From: Clostridia bacterium
Lineage (GTDB): Bacteria; Bacillota; Clostridia; UMGS1810
Assembly: GCA_017549745.1 (NCBI GenBank)
Contig: JAFYUA010000347.1
Span: 1-5,830 of the forward strand
Direction: 5' to 3'
Length of the DNA: 5,830 nucleotides
Below are positions 1 through 5,505 of the stretch, one piece after another (position 1 is the first letter of the stretch; every line of letters begins with the position of its first letter). The position numbers were made by a program, and so were the translations under genes. The notes under the pieces were generated by a model. The model was not told where the DNA came from, did no database searches, and worked only from the letters and a program-made list of their open reading frames with translations.

Positions 1-1360
1 AATCAAAATATGCCTGAGCATAGAGGTCGGTGTTGTCACCGATGATTTTGATGGCGTCTTTGTTGGCACCAACAGTACCGTCGGAACCGAAGCCCCAGAA
101 TTTACAACGGGTTGTACCTTCGGGAGCAGCGTTGATTCTTTCGCCAAGCTCAAGTGAAAGGTTGGTAACATCATCAACGATACCGATGGTGAAGCCGTTT
201 TTGGGCTGTGCGGCATCGAGATTAGCAAATACTGCAGCAAGCTGAGTGGGAGTGGTATCCTTGGAACCGAGACCGTAGCGACCGCCAACGATAACGGGAG
301 CATCAGCTTTGCCGAGGAAGAGATTGCAAACATCAAGATAGAGGGGTTCGCCGAGAGCACCGGGTTCTTTGGTTCTGTCGAGAACGGCAATCTTCTTAAC
401 TGTTTTGGGGAGTACATCGAAGAAATATTTTGCACTGAAGGGTCTGTAGAGGTGAACCTTAACTACGCCGACCTTCTGACCTGCAGCGTTGAGGTAGTCA
501 ACTGTTTCTTCCAAAGCTTCACATACAGAGCCCATAGCAACGATAACTTTTTCTGCATCAGCAGCACCATAGTAATTAAACGGTGCATATTCTCTGCCTG
601 TGATTTTGGAGATTTCTTTCATATAGTCAGCAACCACTTCGGGGAGAGCATCATAATATTTGTTGGCTGCTTCTCTGCCCTGGAAGTAGATGTCGGAGTT
701 CTGAGCTGTACCTCTGAGAACAGGGTGTTCAGGATTGAGGGCACGGTCTTTGAACTCTTTGATTGCATCCATATCAGTAAGATTTTTGAGGTCTTCATAG
801 TCCATAACTTCGATTTTCTGAATTTCGTGAGAAGTTCTGAAACCATCGAAGAAGTGAACGAAGGGAACTCTGCCTTTGATGGAAGCAAGATGTGCAACAC
901 CGCCGAGGTCCATTGTCTCCTGAACGGAGCCGGAAGCAAGCATTGCAAAGCCTGTCTGACGGCAAGCCATAACATCCTGATGGTCACCAAAGATGTTGAG
1001 CGCGTGAGCAGCTATAGCTCTGGCACTAACATGGAACACACAGGGAAGAAGCTCACCTGCGATTTTGTACATGTTGGGAATCATAAGAAGAAGACCCTGA
1101 GATGCTGTGAAAGTAGTAGTCAGAGCACCAGCCTGCAGAGAACCGTGAACTGCACCTGCAGCACCGGCTTCAGACTGCATTTCGACAACATCTACAACTT
1201 CGCCGAAAATGTTTTTCTGACCCTGGGCACTCCATTCATCAACAACTTCTGCCATTGTGGATGAAGGTGTGATAGGATAGATAGCTGCAACTTCGGTAAA
1301 CGCATAGGCGCAATGAGCGGCAGCATTGTTACCATCCATGGTTTTGAATTTCTTTGCCAT
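1..1360 (-). CDS. nifJ: Pyruvate:ferredoxin (flavodoxin) oxidoreductase, N-terminal part (runs off the window)
   Basis: This cytoplasmic enzyme oxidises pyruvate with CoA to acetyl-CoA and CO2 and reduces ferredoxin. I translated the minus strand from the ATG at 1360-1358, which has AGGAGG at 1374-1369, 8 bases upstream. The frame stays open for 453 codons to the window edge; family members are about 1,170-1,200 residues, so roughly 60% is missing. The start MAKKFKTMDGNNAAAHCAYA and the segment YPITPSSTMAE are typical. Thr31, Glu64 (in EMQSEAGAAGAVHG) and Arg114 (in FHVSAR) fall at the same numbers as the thiamine-diphosphate and pyruvate-contacting residues of the Desulfovibrio africanus enzyme. 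HFFDGFRTSHEIQKIEV, NPEHPVLRGTAQ, LDRTKEPGA, GGRYGLGSK and GFGSDGTVGANK (423-434) follow in order. Visible are domain I (to ~258), domain II (to ~415) and the start of the CoA-binding domain III. The [4Fe-4S] and C-terminal TPP domains lie outside the window. The gene has its own promoter and no visible defect. Confidence 0.97.
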   Translation of the reverse strand, partial: MAKKFKTMDGNNAAAHCAYAFTEVAAIYPITPSSTMAEVVDEWSAQGQKNIFGEVVDVVEMQSEAGAAGAVHGSLQAGALTTTFTASQGLLLMIPNMYKIAGELLPCVFHVSARAIAAHALNIFGDHQDVMACRQTGFAMLASGSVQETMDLGGVAHLASIKGRVPFVHFFDGFRTSHEIQKIEVMDYEDLKNLTDMDAIKEFKDRALNPEHPVLRGTAQNSDIYFQGREAANKYYDALPEVVADYMKEISKITGREYAPFNYYGAADAEKVIVAMGSVCEALEETVDYLNAAGQKVGVVKVHLYRPFSAKYFFDVLPKTVKKIAVLDRTKEPGALGEPLYLDVCNLFLGKADAPVIVGGRYGLGSKDTTPTQLAAVFANLDAAQPKNGFTIGIVDDVTNLSLELGERINAAPEGTTRCKFWGFGSDGTVGANKDAIKIIGDNTDLYAQAYFD

Positions 1361-1393
1361 TTTTTTAACCTCCTGTGAAGATATATAATATAG

Positions 1394-1407
1394 ATATATT
1401 AATATAT
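1394..1407. repeat. A/T-only palindrome in the oxidoreductase leader
   Basis: The 14 bases ATATATTAATATAT are a perfect palindrome. The overlapping TAATATA-GA-TATATTA (1386-1401) is a perfect 7-bp inverted repeat. Both lie in the predicted leader of the minus-strand oxidoreductase mRNA, between its transcription start (~1415) and ribosome binding site. The pairing would be A-U only and weak. It may be an unstructured leader that keeps the ribosome binding site open, or simply AT-rich spacer. Confidence 0.4.
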
Positions 1408-1421
1408 AAACATACGAACTA

Positions 1422-1450
1422 ATTATAGCACATACCAAATCATTTTTCAA
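1422..1450 (-). promoter_or_regulatory. Sigma-A type extended -10 promoter of the pyruvate:ferredoxin oxidoreductase gene
   Basis: Read on the minus strand, TTGAAA (1450-1445) and TATAAT (1427-1422) are separated by exactly 17 bases. The -10 is preceded by TGC, giving an extended -10 (TGnTATAAT). Transcription should start near 1415, leaving an untranslated leader of about 55 bases, nearly all A/T until the AGGAGG ribosome binding site. This near-consensus form fits a highly expressed central metabolic gene. It is inferred from sequence only. Confidence 0.85.
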
Positions 1451-1510
1451 TGGTTTTTTTACATTTTTTTGACCTGGTAAATCTTTGGCATAAATTCATA
1501 ATTCAAGTGT

Positions 1511-1627
1511 GGTCAGATTGAACATTTTATCTGATTATATAAGCAAAAACCGGAGCACTTCTCCACTATTGTGACCAAACAACATTTTATTTTGAACATG
1601 AAAGATTTACAAACGAAAAAATGTTGT
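1511..1627. repeat. Cluster of short direct and inverted repeats between divergent promoters (possible operators)
   Basis: The sequence AACATTTTAT occurs exactly at 1521-1530 and again at 1581-1590, 60 bases apart. TTGAACAT occurs at 1518-1525 and 1592-1599. ACAACATTTT (1579-1588) is repeated in perfect inverted form as AAAATGTTGT (1618-1627), which overlaps the proposed -35 of the rightward promoter. TCAGAT (1513-1518) pairs with ATCTGA (1529-1534), and GGTCA (1511-1515) with TGACC (1572-1576). The repeats are real; a regulator binding them is inference, and chance repeats in AT-rich DNA remain possible. No gene was seen in the intergenic stretch 1361-1685. Confidence 0.45.
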
Positions 1628-1652
1628 GTTTTTTGGTTAAATATAGTATAAT
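1624..1652 (+). promoter_or_regulatory. Sigma-A type promoter of the isomerase-phosphodiesterase-rqcH operon
   Basis: A perfect -10 TATAAT (1647-1652) sits 17 bases after TTGTGT (1624-1629), which matches the -35 consensus at only the first three positions. Transcription would start near 1659, about 26 bases before the ATG at 1686. The weak -35 overlaps one arm of an inverted repeat (1618-1627), so the promoter may depend on, or be blocked by, a DNA-binding protein. It is the only good plus-strand promoter seen ahead of the three-gene run. Confidence 0.7.
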
Positions 1653-1685
1653 GAGTTAAATTATGCTGAGAGGCGGTCATTTACA

Positions 1686-2474
1686 ATGCGCGTTGGAATT
1701 AACCTATATTCAAAGTGGCCTTTTGCACAGATAATTGATGCTTTTGCCGAATGTGGAATAGACAGAACCTTTGTCTGCATTGAGCACCCTGAGTTTGATG
1801 AGGCTATCAAAGCGCTGCGAAGAGCAAATATTGTTGCAGAGAATTTCCACGCCCCTTTCAAAGGGCACAATGCCATATGGCAGAGTGGAGATGAAGGCAA
1901 CAGAATATTTGAACGCTTTATCAAAAGTGTGGACATTTGTGATGCGCATGGCGTCAGATTGATGGTGGCACATGTGTCAAATGGCAGACCGATGCCCGAA
2001 ATCAGTGACATAGGTATAGAAAGATTTGACAAAATCATGTCATATGCCAAAAGCAAGGGAATCACAATAGCCTATGAATGTCACAGATATCTGGAAAATG
2101 TGAAATTCATCATGGACAGATACCCCGAGGCGGGATTTTGCCTGGACACCTCGCACGAGAATGCATTCACCCCGGGGCAGAGATACATGCCCATGTGGGG
2201 ACACCGATTGGTTGCAACGCATATCAGCGATAATGAATATGCAGACGATAAAGACATGCACATGCTCCCGTTTGATGGGAACATTGATTTTGAAAAGACT
2301 GCACGCGAAATTGCACACTGCGGGCGCGATGTGACTCTTATGCTTGAGGTGAAACCCGACAACCACCCCAGATACAAAGACGTTGCAATAAAAGACTATT
2401 ATTGCGAAGCTGCCAAAAGAATAAGGAAATTGGCCGCGATGGCAGAAAAAGCAGCACTCGAAGGAGATGTTTAG
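1686..2474 (+). CDS. Sugar phosphate isomerase/epimerase family protein (xylose isomerase-like TIM barrel)
   Basis: The 262-residue product has the length and motif order of the cytoplasmic TIM-barrel isomerase/epimerase family related to endonuclease IV, IolE/IolI and L-xylulose 5-phosphate 3-epimerases. The expected divalent-metal ligands are visible: Glu131 (AYECH), Asp154 with His157 (FCLDTSH), His179 (ATHISD) and Glu221 (LMLEVKP). Further strand-end histidines are His55 (ENFHAPFKG) and His96 (MVAHVS). HMLPFDGNIDF (192-202) matches the loop usually written as H.P.G.G.ID. There is no signal peptide or membrane segment. The ATG is preceded by AGAGGCGG, a moderate ribosome binding site 9 bases away. 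It is first in the plus-strand run; the next gene starts 2 bases after its stop and its ribosome binding site lies in this gene's last codons. The family assignment is firm; the substrate cannot be read from sequence. Confidence 0.88.
   Translation: MRVGINLYSKWPFAQIIDAFAECGIDRTFVCIEHPEFDEAIKALRRANIVAENFHAPFKGHNAIWQSGDEGNRIFERFIKSVDICDAHGVRLMVAHVSNGRPMPEISDIGIERFDKIMSYAKSKGITIAYECHRYLENVKFIMDRYPEAGFCLDTSHENAFTPGQRYMPMWGHRLVATHISDNEYADDKDMHMLPFDGNIDFEKTAREIAHCGRDVTLMLEVKPDNHPRYKDVAIKDYYCEAAKRIRKLAAMAEKAALEGDV
2461..2466 (+). promoter_or_regulatory. Ribosome binding site deciding the phosphodiesterase start
   Basis: AAGGAG lies inside the last codons of the isomerase gene, 10 bases before the ATG at 2477. 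It selects this ATG over the in-frame ATG at 2402, which has no comparable site and would add 25 residues that do not belong to the family. Confidence 0.8.
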
Positions 2475-2476
2475 TT

Positions 2477-3205
2477 ATGAACACTATCAAAATCAATTCA
2501 GATAAAGTAAAAATTATAGCGCACAGAGGCCTCAGCGGTATAGAACGCGAGAATACATGTGGCGCATTTGTTGCAGCAGCAAACCGAAGCTATTTTGGAA
2601 TAGAGACAGACGTGCACGTTACAAAAGACGGCAAGTTTGTTATCATACATGATGAAACCACCGAGAGAGTGACATTGGGACAGTATAATATCAATGTTGA
2701 AGAAAATGATTATGATGTGCTTGAAAAAATCATTCTTCCCGATTCAGACGATGTAGCAGACAGAAAAGATGTGAGAATACCTCTTTTACATGAATATCTC
2801 AAAATCTGCAAAAGGTATGATAAGATTGCAGTGCTTGAGATTAAAAACCATTTTGAAGAACATCACTTAAAAAGAATGCTGCAAGAAATTGAAAAATTGG
2901 GTTATACCGAGAATGTAATTTTCATTTCATTTGACTTTGAAAATTGCGTTAATGTGAAAAAGCTACTTCCTCAAAACACTGTGCAATGGCTGACAAAGCA
3001 AGAAATAACAGACGAAATGATAAATAACCTGTGCAAATATAATCTCGGGCTTGACATACACTACAAGCAATTGAATGAAGAAAATGTAAAGCTTTTGCAC
3101 TCAAACGGAATCAAAGTCAACAGTTGGACATGCGACAATGAAGCTGACGCAGAAACATTGATTTCTTACGGTGTAGACTACATAACCACAAATATACTGG
3201 AATAA
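2477..3205 (+). CDS. Glycerophosphodiester phosphodiesterase (GDPD family, cytoplasmic)
   Basis: The 242-residue protein belongs to the family that hydrolyses glycerophosphodiesters to glycerol 3-phosphate and an alcohol with a divalent metal in a TIM barrel. Visible motifs are AHRG (His16, Arg17) and ENT (26-28), IETDVHVTKDG (Glu43, Asp45), IIHDE (His58, Asp59), IPLLHEYL (101-108), LEIK (Glu121), VNSWTCDN (214-221) and the closing GVDYITTN. His16 and His58 are the expected acid/base pair; Glu43, Asp45 and Glu121 are the expected metal ligands. The segment from 59 to ~120 has the size of the usual GDPD insertion. There is no signal peptide, so it should act in the cytoplasm like UgpQ. It is translationally close to the isomerase upstream (2-base gap) and 24 bases before rqcH. 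The gene is visibly more AT-rich than rqcH. The true substrate is unknown; no glycerol-phosphate transporter gene is present here. Confidence 0.93.
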   Translation: MNTIKINSDKVKIIAHRGLSGIERENTCGAFVAAANRSYFGIETDVHVTKDGKFVIIHDETTERVTLGQYNINVEENDYDVLEKIILPDSDDVADRKDVRIPLLHEYLKICKRYDKIAVLEIKNHFEEHHLKRMLQEIEKLGYTENVIFISFDFENCVNVKKLLPQNTVQWLTKQEITDEMINNLCKYNLGLDIHYKQLNEENVKLLHSNGIKVNSWTCDNEADAETLISYGVDYITTNILE

Positions 3206-3216
3206 ACATCCTGATT

Positions 3217-3221
3217 GGAGG
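3217..3221 (+). promoter_or_regulatory. Ribosome binding site deciding the rqcH start
   Basis: GGAGG stands 8 bases before the ATG at 3230. The in-frame TTG at 3215 overlaps this site and has no ribosome binding site of its own, so ATG 3230 is chosen. The resulting start MALDGTVISAL lines up with the MSFDG start of B. subtilis RqcH. Confidence 0.85.
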
Positions 3222-3229
3222 CACTCACA

Positions 3230-4996
3230 ATGGCACTTGACGGTACAGTAATTTCTGCTTTGGCAAAAGAATGTGACCAAAAGCTCACGGGAGCGCGAAT
3301 AGACAAAATCCATCAGCCCGAAAAAGACGAGCTGATTATCTCTGTGCGCACTTTTGGCGGTGCACTGAAGCTCATGTTGTGTGCAAATCCGTCGTTTCCA
3401 AGATTTCATATCACAAACGCGGTCAAGGAAAACCCCGAAAAGCCGCCCATGTTTTGCATGCTTCTAAGAAAGCACCTTTCGGGAGGCAAAATATTATATG
3501 TGCGTCAGGACGGATTTGAGAGAATTGTGCGCATTGGCATTGAAAGCTATGACGAGATGGGTTATCTCTCGGAAAAAGTGCTCATCATTGAAATAATGGG
3601 CAAACACTCCAACATCATCCTTACTGACAGAGACGGCAAAATCCTCGACTCTGTGATACATGTTGACATCTCGGTCAGCAGTGTGAGGCAGGTGCTGCCG
3701 GGTCTTAGCTATATGCCACCCCCATCACAGGGTAAGAAAAATCCCCTTGAAGCATCAAGAGATGACATCTCATTTGCACTAAGCCACGATGATTTGCCCA
3801 TATGGAAGCAGATTTTAGGCACCTATCAGGGCATAAGCCCTCTTGTGGCAAGAGAGGCAGTGTACAGAGCAGTGGGCATGGCAGACATCATGGGCCCCGA
3901 AGCCACCAGAGATGACCTTGAAAAAATCGCCGCAAACTTCTATGCAATCATGGAAGATATACGCCGTGGCGAATACAACCCATGCGTGATTTCAGACAAA
4001 GAGACCAAAAAGATGGTTGATTTTTGCGCATTTGACATTGCGCAGTATACAGAAGCGGGCAAGGTGGAGCACTATGCATCGGTGAGCGAGGCTGTAGAGA
4101 GCTTTTATATCAAAAAGGCTTCGTCTGAAAGCATACGCCAAAAATGCGGCGACCTTTCAAAAACTGTGGCCATCAATCTTGACAGATGCCGCAAAAAGCT
4201 CCAGCTTCAGGGTGAAATCCTTGCCAAAGCTGCAAAAAGAGACAAATACAAAATCTACGGCGACCTTATCACTGCAAATATATATCAGATAAGCCAGGGA
4301 ATGGAAGAAGCCAAGGTCATCAACTTTTATTCAGAAAACGGCGAGGAGGTCACCATACCTTTAAAGACCGACATCTCCCCTGCCAAAAACGCACAAAGAT
4401 ACTATCAGAAATACAACAAGGAAAAAACCGCCGAGGCAGAGACTCTGAAGCAAAAGAAGCTCAACGAAATTGAGATAGACTATCTGGAATCGGTGCAGGA
4501 GGCAATAGCCAAAGCTGAAACAAGCGCCGAGATTGTGCAGATAAGAGATGAGCTGATAGAGGAAGGATATCTCAAAAACCGCGGCAGACTGCCAAAGAGA
4601 AAAAAGAAAGAGCAGATAGTGCCTATGCACTTTGTGAGCGATGACGGATATGACATATATGTGGGCAAAAACAACAAGCAAAACGACTATGTGACCACAA
4701 AGCTTGCCAGAAGCACCGATATATGGTTTCACACCAAGGGCATTCATGGCTCTCACACCATAGTGAAGACCGACGATGCAATGCAGGTGAGTGACGAGAC
4801 CTATCTGCAAGCTGCCCGCCTTGCCGCATATTACAGCAAGGGCAGAAGCTCAGAGAGTGTGCCTGTGGATTATACCGAGGTGAAAAATGTGAAAAAGCCG
4901 TCGGGCGCAAAGCCGGGCATGGTGATATATGTGAGCTACAACACACTCTATGTGACACCCGACGAAGAAGAAGCTGAAAGACTGAAAACCAAATAA
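3230..4996 (+). CDS. rqcH: RqcH, ribosome quality control NFACT protein (Rqc2 homolog; FbpA/YloA family)
   Basis: RqcH binds stalled 50S subunits carrying peptidyl-tRNA and recruits tRNA-Ala to add C-terminal alanine tails that mark the nascent chain for degradation. The 588-residue product has the full family layout. NFACT-N covers roughly 1-180: GARIDKIHQP (21-30), PPMFCMLLRKHL (72-83) and IEIMGKHSNIILTD. Helical and coiled-coil regions cover ~280-455, with YGDLITANIY and the NAQRYYQKYNKEK segment. The C-terminal NFACT-R covers ~466-570: DGYDIYVGKNN, DIWFHTKGIHGSHTIVK (Asp497-Trp499-His501), KKPSGAKPGMVIY and YVTPDEE. Position 97-98 is Glu-Arg (GFERIV), where B. subtilis has Asp97-Arg98, residues needed for alanine tailing. 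The family was earlier called fibronectin-binding protein A, but there is no signal peptide. It is last in the three-gene run. No convincing terminator directly follows its stop, so some read-through into rpsT is possible. Confidence 0.96.
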   Translation: MALDGTVISALAKECDQKLTGARIDKIHQPEKDELIISVRTFGGALKLMLCANPSFPRFHITNAVKENPEKPPMFCMLLRKHLSGGKILYVRQDGFERIVRIGIESYDEMGYLSEKVLIIEIMGKHSNIILTDRDGKILDSVIHVDISVSSVRQVLPGLSYMPPPSQGKKNPLEASRDDISFALSHDDLPIWKQILGTYQGISPLVAREAVYRAVGMADIMGPEATRDDLEKIAANFYAIMEDIRRGEYNPCVISDKETKKMVDFCAFDIAQYTEAGKVEHYASVSEAVESFYIKKASSESIRQKCGDLSKTVAINLDRCRKKLQLQGEILAKAAKRDKYKIYGDLITANIYQISQGMEEAKVINFYSENGEEVTIPLKTDISPAKNAQRYYQKYNKEKTAEAETLKQKKLNEIEIDYLESVQEAIAKAETSAEIVQIRDELIEEGYLKNRGRLPKRKKKEQIVPMHFVSDDGYDIYVGKNNKQNDYVTTKLARSTDIWFHTKGIHGSHTIVKTDDAMQVSDETYLQAARLAAYYSKGRSSESVPVDYTEVKNVKKPSGAKPGMVIYVSYNTLYVTPDEEEAERLKTK

Positions 4997-5048
4997 TTTT
5001 TGCCTTATTTGCACATAAATGAGGTCATAAATTCCAAATTATCCGCAT

Positions 5049-5067
5049 ATTTCAATAAAATTGAAAT
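5049..5067. repeat. Perfect 8-bp inverted repeat just upstream of the rpsT -35
   Basis: ATTTCAAT and ATTGAAAT flank a 3-base AAA centre and end 6 bases before the rpsT -35 at 5074. It could be an operator or a weak hairpin at the end of the rqcH transcript, but the T tract expected of a terminator does not follow directly. Its role is unknown. The 147-base gap 4997-5143 holds no gene that I can support. Confidence 0.4.
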
Positions 5068-5073
5068 TGGGTA

Positions 5074-5102
5074 TTGATTTTTTTGAAAGTGTGTGATATA
5101 AT
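5074..5102 (+). promoter_or_regulatory. Sigma-A type extended -10 promoter of rpsT
   Basis: TTGATT (5074-5079) and a perfect TATAAT (5097-5102) are 17 bases apart, and the -10 is preceded by TGA, giving an extended -10. Transcription should start near 5109, leaving a leader of about 35 bases. The strength fits a ribosomal protein gene transcribed on its own. Confidence 0.85.
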
Positions 5103-5130
5103 CTGTATTACTGATGATTAATTGAGCAAT

Positions 5131-5135
5131 GGAGG
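5131..5135 (+). promoter_or_regulatory. Ribosome binding site deciding the TTG start of rpsT
   Basis: GGAGG stands 8 bases before the TTG at 5144. An in-frame ATG at 5129 overlaps the site itself and cannot use it, so the TTG is the initiator. This gives the standard S20 start MPNIKSAKKR. Confidence 0.9.
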
Positions 5136-5143
5136 TGAGTATA

Positions 5144-5410
5144 TTGCCTAATATCAAATCCGCAAAAAAGAGAGTTAAAGTTATCGCTACCAAAACACTC
5201 AGAAACCAGATGATTAAATCTAATCTCAAAACTTGCATAAAGAACTTTGAAGCTCTTGCTGCAAAAGCTGACAAAGCAAATGCTGTTGAAGCTTGCAAAT
5301 TAGCATTCAAGAGAATCGACCAGGCTGTTGCAAAGGGTATCCTTCACAAAAACACTGCAGCCAGAAAGAAAGCTCAGCTTGCTATAAAGCTCAATAAAAT
5401 CGGTGCGTAA
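5144..5410 (+). CDS. rpsT: 30S ribosomal protein S20
   Basis: S20 binds 16S rRNA early in assembly of the small ribosomal subunit. The product is 88 residues, the same size as typical S20 proteins, lysine- and alanine-rich, and predicted to be almost entirely helical. It begins MPNIKSAKKRVKV and carries the conserved C-terminal segment IDQAVAKGILHKNTAARKKAQL (split here as IDQAVAKGIL at 58-67 and HKNTAARKKAQL at 68-79). The initiator is TTG, supported by GGAGG 8 bases upstream and by the family's N-terminus. E. coli rpsT also starts with UUG, where this takes part in autoregulation; whether the same holds here is inference. The gene has its own strong promoter and is followed within 13 bases by a strong intrinsic terminator, so it is probably monocistronic. 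Confidence 0.97.
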   Translation: MPNIKSAKKRVKVIATKTLRNQMIKSNLKTCIKNFEALAAKADKANAVEACKLAFKRIDQAVAKGILHKNTAARKKAQLAIKLNKIGA

Positions 5411-5423
5411 TCTATCCGAGAGT

Positions 5424-5450
5424 AAACCTTCCCTTGCGGAAGGTTTTTTT
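5424..5450 (+). terminator. Intrinsic terminator of rpsT
   Basis: AAACCTTCC (5424-5432) and GGAAGGTTT (5438-5446) form a perfect 9-bp stem with a 5-base loop (CTTGC). The T run extends to 5450, so seven T in all follow the G/C part of the stem. It begins 13 bases after the rpsT stop codon. Confidence 0.93.
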
Positions 5451-5467
5451 GCTTTTGTCACCAAAAT

Positions 5468-5504
5468 AAAAAGATTGCAGAAAATTAATTCTGCAATCTT
5501 TTTT
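5468..5504. terminator. Bidirectional intrinsic terminator between rpsT and the epimerase gene
   Basis: AAAAAGATTGCAGAA (5468-5482) pairs perfectly over 15 bp with 5489-5503, with a 6-base loop (AATTAA). On the plus strand the stem ends in six T. On the minus strand it ends in five T, then A and four T. On the minus strand it starts directly after the epimerase stop codon (5508-5506), so it should end that gene and back up the rpsT terminator on the other strand. Confidence 0.9.
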
Positions 5505-5505
5505 G

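Noticed and set aside
30..245. Short plus-strand frame of 71 codons
   Set aside because: Antisense to the oxidoreductase gene, with no family features.
452..1264. Open frame of 270 codons on the plus strand
   Set aside because: It lies wholly antisense to the well-supported oxidoreductase gene, shows no recognisable family and is cysteine/serine-rich in the way antisense frames often are; there is no ribosome binding site or promoter for it.
1469..1496. TTGACC-16 bases-TAAATT as an additional plus-strand promoter
   Set aside because: The -10 is poor and the site is about 190 bases from the gene; the perfect TATAAT at 1647 is a much better candidate.
1552..1564. GGAG-CACTT-CTCC hairpin in the intergenic region
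   Set aside because: Only a 4-bp stem with no T run; too short to support as a terminator or structured RNA.
1624..1665. Possible Rex (TTGTTAA...TTAACAA) or CcpA (cre) site near the rightward promoter
   Set aside because: GGTTAAATATAG and ACAAACGAAAAA share only parts of these consensus sequences and lack the required symmetry.
1661..2377. Several minus-strand frames of 87-134 codons
   Set aside because: They are opposite the isomerase gene, whose metal ligands and motifs are all in place on the plus strand.
2402..2476. Longer phosphodiesterase starting at the in-frame ATG 2402
   Set aside because: The extra 25 residues overlap the isomerase gene, are not family-like and lack a ribosome binding site; ATG 2477 has AAGGAG 10 bases upstream.
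3215..3229. TTG start for rqcH at 3215
   Set aside because: It overlaps the GGAGG that serves ATG 3230, and the extra five residues do not fit the family's N-terminus.
4361..4958. Minus-strand frames of 65-149 codons
   Set aside because: Antisense to the coiled-coil and NFACT-R parts of rqcH; no ribosome binding site or family match.
5003..5024. Hairpin CCTTATTT / AAATGAGG as terminator of rqcH
   Set aside because: The 8-bp stem includes a G-U pair and no T run follows it, so it does not meet the pattern of an intrinsic terminator.
5005..5310. Minus-strand frame of 101 codons with a hydrophobic stretch
   Set aside because: It runs antisense through rpsT and across its promoter; the hydrophobicity is what one expects from the reverse complement of lysine-rich AT-rich sequence.
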